A stretch of DNA of 64,000 nt from the NCBI RefSeq assembly GCF_013112485.1, contig NZ_JABFHG010000004.1, positions 62,001 to 126,000 of the forward strand, in the 5' to 3' direction. The notes beneath the pieces are model-generated. The model did no database searches, had not been told where the DNA came from, and saw only the letters and a program-made list of their open reading frames with translations. The stretch is from Roseicella sp. DB1501 (GTDB taxonomy: Bacteria > Pseudomonadota > Alphaproteobacteria > Acetobacterales > Acetobacteraceae). Position 1 is the stretch's first letter; the number at the start of each line of letters is the position of its first letter. This document shows positions 35,479 through 43,602 of the stretch, piece after piece. Made by a program: the position numbers and the translations under genes.

Positions 35479-36057
35479 TCACTGGCGCTTCACCGGCGGC
35501 TGATAGTGTCGCCACTGGATATCCCGTGGCGCCGGCGCGTTGGGATCGCAGCGCAGCCACTCGCCGTTCGTCAGCTGCTCGCCGGTCATTGCCAGGATGA
35601 AGCCCCAATGCGACACCACCAGCGTGTCCCGCCAGTCCGGCAGGGCCGCCATCTCGGCCCGGAACAGCGAGGCGCGCGCCTCCACCTGATGGTGGGGCTC
35701 CTCGATCGCCGGCCACCAGACCTCGTCGATATGGCGGAAATCCACCTCCGGCCAGGCAAGGGCGAGCTGCGAGCAGGGCGAGCCGATGTCGCAGGAAAGG
35801 GCGTAACGTTCGCGCACGGCCGGCATGACATGCACCGGGATGCCGAGCCGCCGGGCGATCGGCGTCGCGGTCTGCAGGGCACGGGTGTAGGGGGAGGCGA
35901 TGATGCGCCGCAGCCCCTCATCGGCGAGCATCTCCGCTGCCTCCTCCGCCTGCGCCTGGCCGAGCGGCGTCAGGGCCGGGTCCGGGATGCCGGGATCCTT
36001 CTTCGTCGCGGTGAAGCGCAGGTTGAACTCGCTTTGGCCGTGCCGGAGGAGGATCAT
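35479..36057 (-). CDS. Histidine phosphatase family protein (phosphoglycerate mutase-like)
   Basis: This is a 192-residue phosphatase with the catalytic RHG motif at the very N-terminus (ILLRHGQSEFN) and the second His in VVSHWGFI. The middle contains IASPYTRALQTATPIA, the family phosphate pocket. The substrate is unknown; small phosphorylated metabolites or phosphoproteins are typical. It lies between secB (102 bases away) and the divergent Tim44-domain gene. Confidence 0.88.
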   Translation of the reverse strand: MILLRHGQSEFNLRFTATKKDPGIPDPALTPLGQAQAEEAAEMLADEGLRRIIASPYTRALQTATPIARRLGIPVHVMPAVRERYALSCDIGSPCSQLALAWPEVDFRHIDEVWWPAIEEPHHQVEARASLFRAEMAALPDWRDTLVVSHWGFILAMTGEQLTNGEWLRCDPNAPAPRDIQWRHYQPPVKRQ

Positions 36058-36221
36058 CGTCGCTTGCCGTGGGGAGAGGAGACGGGGAGGCTGGGCATGG
36101 CGTACCGGTGCCGTCCCGGCCGGGCAAGCCCGCCCGGTTGCCCTTCCGGCAGCCGGTTCCGGTGCCCTGCGGCGTTGCGGCCGGACCCTCGCGACCTTAA
36201 ATGGGTGAAAAGGAGTTAACC

Positions 36222-36905
36222 ATGACGGGTGGCTTTCCGCTCGACCTGATCCTCTTCGCCATGGTCGCGGCCTTTCTGGTCCTGCGGCTGCGGAGCGTGC
36301 TGGGCCGGCGCACGGGGTTCGAACGGCCGCCTGCCTCGGAGCCGCGGCCATCCGGCTTCGACCCGCGCGGCGGCCGGGTGCTCGATGGCACGGCCGAGGA
36401 GGTGCGCGCCGCGCCGGCCCGCAGCGGCACGCGGCACGTGCTGCCTGACCCGCGGACGCCGCCGGGCCAGGCGCTCGGCCGCATCGCGGCGGCGGATCGC
36501 AGCTTCGACCCGGACCGCTTCCTGGATGGGGCGGAGGGCGCCTTCCGGATGATCGTCGCCGCCTTCGCGGCGGGCGACCGGCAGACCCTGCAGGGCCTGC
36601 TGAGCGACAGCGCCTATGCCGGCTTCGAGAGCGCCATCACGGCACGCGAGCAGGCGGGCGAGCAGCAGCGCACGGAGATCCGCGAGGTCCATGAGTTGGC
36701 GATCGAGGGGGCTGACCTGCGCGGCAACATCGCGGAAGTGGTGGTGCGCTTCGTCACCGATCAGGTGAACATGACCACCGGCCGCAACGGCGAGGTCATC
36801 TCCGGCAGCGACGCCGTCACCGAGCTGACCGATATCTGGACCTTCCAGCGCGACGTCACCGCGACCGACCCGACCTGGAAGCTGACCGGCACCAGCCACA
36901 CCTGA
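36222..36905 (+). CDS. Tim44/TimA-family membrane-associated protein
   Basis: This is a roughly 227-residue protein with one N-terminal TM helix (FPLDLILFAMVAAFLVLRL), a Pro/Gly-rich linker, and a C-terminal Tim44-like domain (about 100-225). That domain includes FRMIVAAFAAGDRQTLQGLLSDSAYAGFESAI and a terminal DIWTFQRDV. Bacterial members are thought to help membrane-protein export or assembly. I chose the ATG at 36222, 7 bases after AGGAG. It is followed 4 bases later by mltA, an arrangement common in alphaproteobacteria. Confidence 0.88.
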   Translation: MTGGFPLDLILFAMVAAFLVLRLRSVLGRRTGFERPPASEPRPSGFDPRGGRVLDGTAEEVRAAPARSGTRHVLPDPRTPPGQALGRIAAADRSFDPDRFLDGAEGAFRMIVAAFAAGDRQTLQGLLSDSAYAGFESAITAREQAGEQQRTEIREVHELAIEGADLRGNIAEVVVRFVTDQVNMTTGRNGEVISGSDAVTELTDIWTFQRDVTATDPTWKLTGTSHT

Positions 36906-36909
36906 GCCC

Positions 36910-37998
36910 TTGCGGCAGGATGTGGCGAAGCCCCGGCGGCGCTGGCCAGGGCTGGTCCTGGCGGGGGCTCTCGGCCTTGTCGCCGGCGCGCCTGCCGGCG
37001 CCGGCGATCTAGCGAGCCTGCCCGGCTGGGCGGAGGAGGATGCCGCCGCGGCGTTGGCGCCCTTCCGCGCCGGTTGCCGCGAATTGGCGCGACGGGCGCC
37101 GGATGCCCCCCTTGGCGGTCGTGGCCCGATTGCCGCGCGTGCTGGCCGCCCCGCGGCCTGGGATCTCGTCTGCGCCGAGGCGATGGCGCTGCCGGCCGGG
37201 GCCGAGCGGGACTTCCTCGAGCGTCGACTCGAGCCCATGCCGGTCGGCACGGGGTTGCTGACCGGCTATTACGAGCCGCAGCTCTCCGGCCGCCTGGCGC
37301 CCGACGCGCCGCATCCGACGCCGCTGCGCGGCCTGCCGCCGGCCCCGCCCGAGGGGATGCCGCTTCCCGACCGCGCGGCGATCGAGGCCGGGGCGCTGGA
37401 CGGCCTCTCCCCCATCCTCGTCCATGTCGATCCGGTCGAGGCCTTCTTCCTGCAGGTCCAGGGCTCGGGCCGCGTGCTGCTGCCGGATGGCGGGCTGCTG
37501 CGGCTGCGCTATGCCGGCAAGAACGGCCATCCTTACCGCGCCATCGGCCGGGTGCTTCTCGAGCGCGGCGCCATCGCCCGCGAGGCGATGTCCATGCAGG
37601 CGATCCGCGCCTGGCTGGCGGCGGCCCCGCCGGAGGCGGCGATGGCGCTGCTGAACGAGAATCCCTCCTATGTCTTCTTCCAGCGCGACGAGGCGCTGCG
37701 GCCGGATGAGGGGCCGCCGGGGACGCTCGGCGTGCCGCTGACGCCGGGGCGCTCGATGGCGGTGGATCCGGCCTTCATCCCGCTGGGCGTGCCGGTCTGG
37801 ATCGTGACGCGCGACCCGCTCGACGGCAGTCCGATCCGGCGGCTGGTACAGGCGCAGGATACGGGCGGCGCCATCCGTGGCGCGGCGCGCGGCGACCTGT
37901 TCTTCGGCTGGGGCGAGGCCGCAGCGGCGCGCGCGGGGCCGATGCGGGAGGTGGTGGAGATGACCGTGCTGGTGCCGCGCGAAGGCGTCGCGCCCTGA
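36910..37998 (+). CDS. mltA: Membrane-bound lytic murein transglycosylase A
   Basis: MltA cleaves peptidoglycan strands to 1,6-anhydromuropeptides in the periplasm. The roughly 362-residue protein has an N-terminal export signal and the MltA region TGYYEPQLSGRL. The 3D domain follows, with DPAFIPLGVPVWI and VQAQDTGGAIRGAARGDLFFGWG, which carries the catalytic Asp. The start is a TTG at 36910 or a GTG at 36922. Lack of an obvious lipobox suggests a soluble periplasmic or signal-anchored form. Confidence 0.92.
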   Translation: MRQDVAKPRRRWPGLVLAGALGLVAGAPAGAGDLASLPGWAEEDAAAALAPFRAGCRELARRAPDAPLGGRGPIAARAGRPAAWDLVCAEAMALPAGAERDFLERRLEPMPVGTGLLTGYYEPQLSGRLAPDAPHPTPLRGLPPAPPEGMPLPDRAAIEAGALDGLSPILVHVDPVEAFFLQVQGSGRVLLPDGGLLRLRYAGKNGHPYRAIGRVLLERGAIAREAMSMQAIRAWLAAAPPEAAMALLNENPSYVFFQRDEALRPDEGPPGTLGVPLTPGRSMAVDPAFIPLGVPVWIVTRDPLDGSPIRRLVQAQDTGGAIRGAARGDLFFGWGEAAAARAGPMREVVEMTVLVPREGVAP

Positions 37999-38116
37999 CG
38001 CATCCCGGCCCCCGTTGGGCACCGAACGACGAGCGTGTCTCGGCGTGGCCGGGCGCACAGACGCCCGGGCGCAGCCACGCCAATCTTCCCGCACACTATG
38101 CGAGAAGGAGTGTGAC

Positions 38117-38449
38117 ATGCGCAAGCTCGGAGCACTGGCCCTGGTGCTGTGCTTCACCATTCTCCTGCCGCTGGCCGGCCGGGCCGAAGGCAGCGAGGGC
38201 GAGGGGCTGCAGGCCGCCGCCGAGGCGATGCGGCAGGCCGCCATCCGCGACGGCGGGAGCGGCTGGCGGAACGGCGAGGCGCGGCTCGTCGCCTCCGGCA
38301 CCGGCTATGGCGTTGCCTATTCCGGCACGCCGCGGGGCAATGTCGGCCGTGGGCCGCTGACCGTGATCGGCAGCATGGATGGCCAGCCCATCGTCGCCTA
38401 TGCCGATCCGCAGCCGGGCGGGCCCGTCCTGCTGGCGGAGCGCCGCTGA
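38117..38449 (+). CDS. Small secreted protein of unknown function
   Basis: This is a 110-residue protein with a signal peptide (MRKLGALALVLCFTILLPLAGRAEG) and a short mature part containing GTGYGVAYSGTPRGNVGRGPLTVIGSMDGQPIV. A GAAGGAG site precedes the ATG. I do not recognise a family. It sits alone between mltA and the LutA-like gene. Confidence 0.7.
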   Translation: MRKLGALALVLCFTILLPLAGRAEGSEGEGLQAAAEAMRQAAIRDGGSGWRNGEARLVASGTGYGVAYSGTPRGNVGRGPLTVIGSMDGQPIVAYADPQPGGPVLLAERR

Positions 38450-38601
38450 GGCGGTGCAGCAGCGGGCAGGCCTGCTGGCCGCCGGGCCATCCCAGGCCCG
38501 GCGGTCCTGCCCTCCCGCGACCCGCCCCAGCTGCCTGATCGCGGAGCCGAATTCATCTTCGCGGCCGTTTCCGCGCCCTGGCCATCTGCTAGATTGTCGG
38601 C

Positions 38602-39369
38602 ATGCTCCAGACCCGGCCACGCGTCGCCCTGTTCGTCACCTGCCTCGTCGATCTTTACCGGCCGAATGTCGGTTTCTCCGCCATTGCGTTGCTCGAGGAG
38701 GCCGGCTGCTTGGTCGAGGTGCCCGACGCCCAGACCTGCTGCGGCCAGCCTGCCTACAACACCGGCGACCGGGCGACGACGCAGGACCTCGCCCGGGGCG
38801 TGATCGATACCTTCCTGCCCTATGACTACACCGTCGTCCCGAGCGGCTCCTGCGGCGGGATGATTTCGCATCACTATCCCGGGCTCTTCGCCGACGATCC
38901 GCAGTATCGTGGCCGGGCCGAGGCGCTGGCGGCGAAGACGCATGAGCTCGTCTCCTTCCTCACCGACATCCGCAGCCTCGACAGCGTGCGGGCGCGCTAT
39001 GACGGCGTGATCACCTATCACGACAGCTGTTCGGGGCTGCGCGAGCTCGGTGTCAAGGCGCAGCCGCGCAAGCTGCTGCAATCCATGCCGGGCGTCACGC
39101 TGAAGGAGATGCCGGATGCCGAGATCTGCTGCGGCTTCGGCGGGACCTTCTGCGTGAAGTATCCCGACATCTCCACCCGCATGGTCACCGACAAGACGCG
39201 CTCCATCGCCTCGACAGGAGCGGATACGCTGCTCGCCGGCGACATGGGATGCCTGCTGAACATGGCGGGTCGGCTGAAGCGCGAGGGCACGCCGGTGAAG
39301 GTGCGCCACGTCGCCGAGGTGCTGGCCGGCCGCACCCGGGAGGCGCCGGCGATCGGCGACACGGAATGA
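38602..39369 (+). CDS. lutA: LutA/YkgE-like (Fe-S)-binding oxidoreductase subunit
   Basis: This is a 255-residue protein with two Cys-Cys-Gly motifs, TCCGQPAYN and ICCGFGGTF, each preceded by the expected spaced cysteine (SGSCGG, YHDSCSG). This is the fold of LutA, part of the LutABC L-lactate oxidising complex, and of glycolate oxidase iron-sulfur subunits. lutB and lutC are not adjacent, so a lactate role is an inference only. Its stop overlaps the next start as ATGA, coupling it to a 2OG-Fe dioxygenase. Confidence 0.88.
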   Translation: MLQTRPRVALFVTCLVDLYRPNVGFSAIALLEEAGCLVEVPDAQTCCGQPAYNTGDRATTQDLARGVIDTFLPYDYTVVPSGSCGGMISHHYPGLFADDPQYRGRAEALAAKTHELVSFLTDIRSLDSVRARYDGVITYHDSCSGLRELGVKAQPRKLLQSMPGVTLKEMPDAEICCGFGGTFCVKYPDISTRMVTDKTRSIASTGADTLLAGDMGCLLNMAGRLKREGTPVKVRHVAEVLAGRTREAPAIGDTE

Positions 39370-40115
39370 GCGCAGCCCTGCAGGTCAGTCCGCCGGACCC
39401 GCTGCTCGCGGCGATCGAGGCCCAGGGCTTCGCGCTGCTGCGCGGTGCCGAGATGGCGGCGCGCCTCGGCCCGGCCGGGGCGCCGGCCGAGCTCGACGCC
39501 TTCGCCGCGAGCTGGGAGCGGCTGGAGACCGACCGCTTCATGGCCGATGGCGGTCGCTACCGGCGCCGACGCCATGCGAATTTCACCGCCCGGGCCGGCC
39601 AGCCGGGGCATGTCCGCGGCCCGCACCGGCCGCATTTTCAGGCGGTGGTGCACAACAGCCTGAATGGCGGCGTCGAGCGCTGGTTCGGGCCGATGGAGGA
39701 TGCCGTCGCCGCGAGCGCGCCGCTGCAGGCGCTGCTCGCGCTCGGCCGCGGCGTCGCCGATGCGCGCAGCCCGCGGACCGACTGGTTCGTCGAGGTGCAC
39801 CAGTTCCGCATCGAGGCCGCGGCCGGCGCCCCCGGCTTCCCGACGCCGGAGGGCGTGCACCATGACGGCGTGGACTATGTGCTGATCGGGATGATCGCGC
39901 GCACCAACCTCGCGGGCGGCGAGACGCTGGTCACCGACGATGCCGGCGATGCGCTGGCGCGCTTCACCCTGCTCGACCGGCTCGACTGCGCCTTCATGGA
40001 CGACCGGCGGGTGATGCATGGCGTGACGCCGGTGCAACCCGCCGATCCGGCGCTGCCCTCCTGCCGGGACGTGCTGGTCATCACCTGGAAGCGGATCGCG
40101 CCGGGCGAAGGCTGA
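39366..40115 (+). CDS. 2OG-Fe(II) dioxygenase family protein (2OG-Fe_Oxy_2 type)
   Basis: This is a 249-residue protein with a PF10014-like core. The iron facial triad is the HxD in GVHHDGVDYVLIGMI (about residues 160-175) and a distal His in RRVMHGVTPV. Members hydroxylate free amino acids such as isoleucine, but no substrate can be fixed here. It starts inside the end of lutA. The stop region is tandemly duplicated. Confidence 0.85.
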   Translation: MSAALQVSPPDPLLAAIEAQGFALLRGAEMAARLGPAGAPAELDAFAASWERLETDRFMADGGRYRRRRHANFTARAGQPGHVRGPHRPHFQAVVHNSLNGGVERWFGPMEDAVAASAPLQALLALGRGVADARSPRTDWFVEVHQFRIEAAAGAPGFPTPEGVHHDGVDYVLIGMIARTNLAGGETLVTDDAGDALARFTLLDRLDCAFMDDRRVMHGVTPVQPADPALPSCRDVLVITWKRIAPGEG

Positions 40116-40145
40116 TCACCCGCCGTCAGCTGATCACCCCCGTCA
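40111..40145. repeat. Tandem duplication spanning two gene ends (18/17 bp)
   Basis: The block GCTGATCACCCGCCGTCA at 40111-40128 is followed directly by a copy lacking one base (40129-40145). The first copy contains the dioxygenase stop (TGA 40113-40115); the second contains the stop of the opposite-strand RTX-like gene (TCA 40143-40145). Confidence 0.8.
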
Positions 40146-41207
40146 GGCGAGAACGTGGTCGTTCACATGCGCCAGGATATTGGCGAAGAGGATGCCGGCC
40201 TCGGGCGAGGGCGACTGCCAGTCCGAGGCGGTGAGGGTGCCGATGGTGACGGTGCCGAGGCCATAGGCCTTCTCGATCAGGATGTCGCCATACTCGCCGG
40301 TCATCAGGGTCGTGAAGCCCGTGCCGGTCACGATGTCATGGCTGAAATAGGAGCCGGTGAAGTCGGTGCCGGCCTCGCCGGCCGGCCCGTTCGCCAGGTC
40401 GCCCGCGGCGTCCACCACATGGCCGGTGGCGGAGATGACGGACAGGCCGGCATCGAGATGCAGGGTCGCCCCGAAACCGAGATCGAGATCCTCGTCGGAC
40501 AGGCGTGCGGCATTCAGGAAGAGATGCCCGCCACCGGCGACGTAGCGCTCCATCTCGGCCCTGTGGGCGGCGACGAAGCTATCGAAGGCGCTTGATTGGT
40601 CGGCGCTGCCGTCGATGTAGACGGTCTGGTTGGTCGCGCTCAGCACGCTGGCCTCGAAGCCCTGCTGCTTGGTCCAGGCGCCGGCGCCGAAGGCGAGGCC
40701 CATCCTGCCGTCGTAGCTGGCCATGCCCCAGGGATTGCCGGAACCGGTCATGAAGACGATGCCGGTGCCGGGATCGTTGGTGAAGGCATAGTCGTCGGCG
40801 GTGAGCTGGTTCGTGCCGTCGGCCATCTGCACCAGGAGGATGCCGCTCTTCGTGGCGTCGGCGCCGTCGGTCACCCGGTAGTATTGCTGGCGCTGGTTCT
40901 CGATGAGCACGTAGCGGTCGAGATCGGGGTCGAAGACGCGGTCGGCGCCGTAGTGGTCGAAGGTCAGGGTGCTGCCGGCGCCGAAGCCGGAGAGGGTCAG
41001 CACGTCCTGCTCGCCGTCGCCCGAGCTGCCGGCGCCGTGGAAATCGAGGATCTGGTCGACGAGGCCGGACCCGCCGATCTGCAGCAGCTCGCCGGCCTTG
41101 AGGACGAAGGTGTCGTTGCCCGCGCCGCCCAGGAAGCGGCTCGGCTCGGCGCCGCCCTCGAGGGTGTCGTCATACCGGGTGCCGGAGATCGCATTGTAGC
41201 TGGCCAT
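40143..41207 (-). CDS. Calcium-binding RTX-like protein with C-terminal amidotransferase-like domain
   Basis: This is a 354-residue protein without a classical signal peptide. The N-terminal 40 residues look like RTX/serralysin calcium repeats (GTRYDDTLEGG, FLGGAGNDTFVL). The rest is beta-rich and ends in a domain with LATNQ-like strands, an AEMERYVAGGGHLFLNAARLSD helix-strand pair and a GLGTVTIGTLTASDWQSPSPEAGILFANIL end, which recalls class I glutamine-amidotransferase-like folds. Type I secretion substrates normally carry RTX at the C-terminus, so the arrangement is unusual. It has a strong AGGAG site. Confidence 0.75.
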   Translation of the reverse strand: MASYNAISGTRYDDTLEGGAEPSRFLGGAGNDTFVLKAGELLQIGGSGLVDQILDFHGAGSSGDGEQDVLTLSGFGAGSTLTFDHYGADRVFDPDLDRYVLIENQRQQYYRVTDGADATKSGILLVQMADGTNQLTADDYAFTNDPGTGIVFMTGSGNPWGMASYDGRMGLAFGAGAWTKQQGFEASVLSATNQTVYIDGSADQSSAFDSFVAAHRAEMERYVAGGGHLFLNAARLSDEDLDLGFGATLHLDAGLSVISATGHVVDAAGDLANGPAGEAGTDFTGSYFSHDIVTGTGFTTLMTGEYGDILIEKAYGLGTVTIGTLTASDWQSPSPEAGILFANILAHVNDHVLA

Positions 41208-41319
41208 CCTGGTCTCCTCCGAGGGGGTCTTCCCGGCCCCGCACGACCCGTTCGGACGGGCGTTCGCGCCGCGTCCCGCCACGGGGCGTATGAGGCGACC
41301 TGATTATATATGCGAAACT

Positions 41320-41332
41320 CAACTATAAGTTG
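41320..41332. promoter_or_regulatory. Perfect palindrome CAACTATAAGTTG in a divergent promoter
   Basis: This 13-bp palindrome lies in the AT-rich gap between the RTX-like gene (minus strand) and the amidase gene (plus strand). A related 13-mer occurs at 54815 upstream of the GH16-RTX gene (11 of 13 identical). It could be an operator or a promoter element. Confidence 0.4.
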
Positions 41333-41453
41333 AAAATTCGTCAGGGATTTCTGGTTGCGCCGCCATGACCCGCGCCCGCCAGCCCGGCGCGGAGGCGGCT
41401 TCGCGTGTCGTGGATCTGGTCTACCCTCCGCGGCGGACCGCGAAGGAACCGAC

Positions 41454-42872
41454 ATGCAGCATCTCCCCTCCGAGACCTGGCGCTGGGACGCCGTCGACAT
41501 CGCCCGCGCCATCCGCCTCGGCACCCTCTCCGCCCGCGAGGCGACCGAGGCCGCGCTGGCCCGGCTGCAGGCGGTGAACCCCGCCCTCAACGCCGTGGTC
41601 GACCCGCTGCCGGAGCTGGCCCTCGCCACGGCCGATGCCGCCGATGCGGCGCGCGCCCGCGGCGAGGCGCTCGGCCCGCTGCATGGCGTGCCCGTCACGG
41701 TGAAGGTGAATGCCGATATGGAGGGGCGGGCCACGACCAACGGCGTCGTTGCCTTCCGCGACGTGATCGCGCCGGCCGACAGCGCCGTCATCGGCAACAT
41801 GCGCAAGGCCGGCGCCGTCGTGATCGGCCGCACCAACACCCCGGCCTTCTCCTGGCGCTGGTTCACCGACAACGCCCTGCATGGCCGCACCCTGAATCCC
41901 TGGAGCGCTGGGCATACGCCGGGCGGCTCCTCGGGCGGGGCGAGCGCCGCGACGGCGGCCGGGATCGGGGCCATCGGGCATGGCAACGATATCGGCGGCT
42001 CGGTCCGCTACCCGGCCTATGCCTGTGGCATCGCCGGGCTGCGCCCCTCGGCCGGCCGCATCCCCGCCTTCAACCCCTCGGCCAAGGAGGAGCGCTCGCT
42101 CTCCGGCCAGTTGCTGTCCACCCAGGGACCGCTGGCCCGGCGCGTCGCGGACCTGCGGCTCGCCCTCGCCGCCATGGCGGCGCCGGACCGGCGCGATCCC
42201 TGGCAGGCGCCGGTGCCGCTGGAGGGACCGCCCCTGCCGCGACCGCTCCGCGTCGCGCTCTGCGCCGATCCGGCGCGCCAGGGCGTGCATCCCGCGGTCG
42301 CCGCGGCGGTGAAGGCGGCAGGCGAGGCGCTGCAGGCGGCCGGCTATGTGGTGGAGGAGGCGGAGCCGCCCGGCTTCAACGAGGTGGCGGCGGATTGGGA
42401 CGCCTTCATCCATGCCGAGGCGACCGTCTTCATGAAGGCCGGCTTCGAGGCACTCGCCGATCCGGCGGCGCGCGCGATCTTCGCCGAGATGGGCGAGCGG
42501 GCCCTGCCGGCACTGCCGGACTGGATGCGGCTGCTGGCGCGCCGTGCCACGCATCAGCGCGCCTGGGCGCAGTTCATGCAGGAGCGGCCGCTGCTGGTGA
42601 TTCCGGTCTCGGCCGAGCCGCCCTTCCCGCAGGGGCTGGACGAGCAGGACTTCCAGCGGGTGATCCGGGCGCAGACGCCGCTCTTCCCGACCGTGCAACT
42701 CGGCCTGCCGAGCGTCTCGGTGCCGACCGGCCTCGCCGAGGGGCTGCCGATGGGCGTGCAAGTGGTGGCGCCGCGCTGGCGTGAGGACCTGGCGCTCGCC
42801 GCGGCAGAGGCGATCGAAGCCGCTTACCCGATGCTGACGCCGATCGACCCGCGCCCGGCGGGCCAGGGCTGA
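41454..42872 (+). CDS. Amidase signature family enzyme
   Basis: This is a 472-residue amidase with the Ser-Ser-Lys triad: Lys in GVPVTVKVNADM, the cis-Ser in GGSSGGASAATAAG and the nucleophile Ser in GNDIGGSVRYPA. It hydrolyses an amide of unknown structure. The ATG at 41454 follows a GAAGGAA site. It is divergent from the RTX-like gene, and a hairpin follows its stop. A second, unrelated amidase gene lies at 58 kb. Confidence 0.9.
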   Translation: MQHLPSETWRWDAVDIARAIRLGTLSAREATEAALARLQAVNPALNAVVDPLPELALATADAADAARARGEALGPLHGVPVTVKVNADMEGRATTNGVVAFRDVIAPADSAVIGNMRKAGAVVIGRTNTPAFSWRWFTDNALHGRTLNPWSAGHTPGGSSGGASAATAAGIGAIGHGNDIGGSVRYPAYACGIAGLRPSAGRIPAFNPSAKEERSLSGQLLSTQGPLARRVADLRLALAAMAAPDRRDPWQAPVPLEGPPLPRPLRVALCADPARQGVHPAVAAAVKAAGEALQAAGYVVEEAEPPGFNEVAADWDAFIHAEATVFMKAGFEALADPAARAIFAEMGERALPALPDWMRLLARRATHQRAWAQFMQERPLLVIPVSAEPPFPQGLDEQDFQRVIRAQTPLFPTVQLGLPSVSVPTGLAEGLPMGVQVVAPRWREDLALAAAEAIEAAYPMLTPIDPRPAGQG

Positions 42873-42901
42873 CACCAGCCAGGGTTTTCCCATGAACGGG
42901 C

Positions 42902-42930
42902 CCCACGAAGCGGCGGCGCCGCTTCGTGGG
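42902..42930. terminator. Strong stem-loop between convergent genes
   Basis: A perfect 13-bp inverted repeat (CCCACGAAGCGGC, loop GGC) lies between the stops of the amidase and DUF4142 genes. Its symmetry and position fit a bidirectional terminator, though there is no T-run. Confidence 0.55.
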
Positions 42931-42936
42931 ACAGTC

Positions 42937-43476
42937 TCAGCGTGGCAGCGCCTGGGCCATGCGCAGGTGCTCCTGCAGCATGGGGACCTGCCGCGCCGCG
43001 AAGGCCTTCACATCCGGATCGGTGCCGTTCTGCGCCTCGTTCTGGAAGGCGCGCAGGTCCTCCTGATGGTCCTGCACCATGGCCTTGGCATAGGCGCGGT
43101 CAAAGGCGCGGCCCTGCAGCTTGGCCAGGCCGTCATAGACCGCCTGCTGCTCCCCGCCGATGCCATCGGGCGGCGTGATCTGCTTCTGCCGGGCGAGCGC
43201 CATGAGGCCGGTATTCGCCTCGCCGTGGTTCCTCACCATCTGCGCGCCGAAGCGGCGCACGGCGGGCGAGCGCCCCTTCTGCTCCGCCAGCTGGCCGAGC
43301 TGCACCTCCGCCATCCCGCCGCGGGCGGCGTCGGTGATGAAGCTCGCATCGGTGGTCGAGAGAGTCGGGTTCACCTGCGCCTTGGCGGCGGAGGCGACGG
43401 TATCGACGCTCTGCTGCGTCTCGGCGCAGCCCGCGAGGCAGGCCACCGCAACGGCCAGGATCCATCCGCGTGTCAT
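42937..43476 (-). CDS. DUF4142 domain-containing lipoprotein
   Basis: This is a 179-residue protein with a lipoprotein signal (ACLAGC lipobox at about residue 17). The mature part is a four-helix ferritin-like DUF4142 domain: DASFITDAARGGMAEVQLGQLAEQKG and MVRNHGEANTGLMALARQ. The function is unknown; such proteins are common stress-associated envelope proteins in alphaproteobacteria. It is convergent with the amidase gene. Confidence 0.88.
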   Translation of the reverse strand: MTRGWILAVAVACLAGCAETQQSVDTVASAAKAQVNPTLSTTDASFITDAARGGMAEVQLGQLAEQKGRSPAVRRFGAQMVRNHGEANTGLMALARQKQITPPDGIGGEQQAVYDGLAKLQGRAFDRAYAKAMVQDHQEDLRAFQNEAQNGTDPDVKAFAARQVPMLQEHLRMAQALPR

Positions 43477-43574
43477 GACGTCTTCCTCCCTGCGATCCGA
43501 TCGGTCCCGCCAGGCGGCACCGGGAGGTCAACGCCGGGACGGGGCGGGCGTTCGGGCCCGCCCGCCGCGAGAGG

Positions 43575-43602
43575 CGCTACTTGAAGGACGCTACTTGAAG
43601 AC
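43575..43602. repeat. Tandem duplication of the dctM gene end (14 bp x2)
   Basis: CGCTACTTGAAGGA at 43575-43588 is followed by CGCTACTTGAAGAC at 43589-43602. The second copy holds the dctM stop (CTA on the plus strand, 43591-43593); the first copy lies just downstream of the stop. Confidence 0.75.

Noticed and set aside
35464-35486. A further possible gene-end duplication at the histidine phosphatase stop (TCACTGG twice)
   Set aside because: The repeat is only 7 bp and separated, too short to distinguish from chance.
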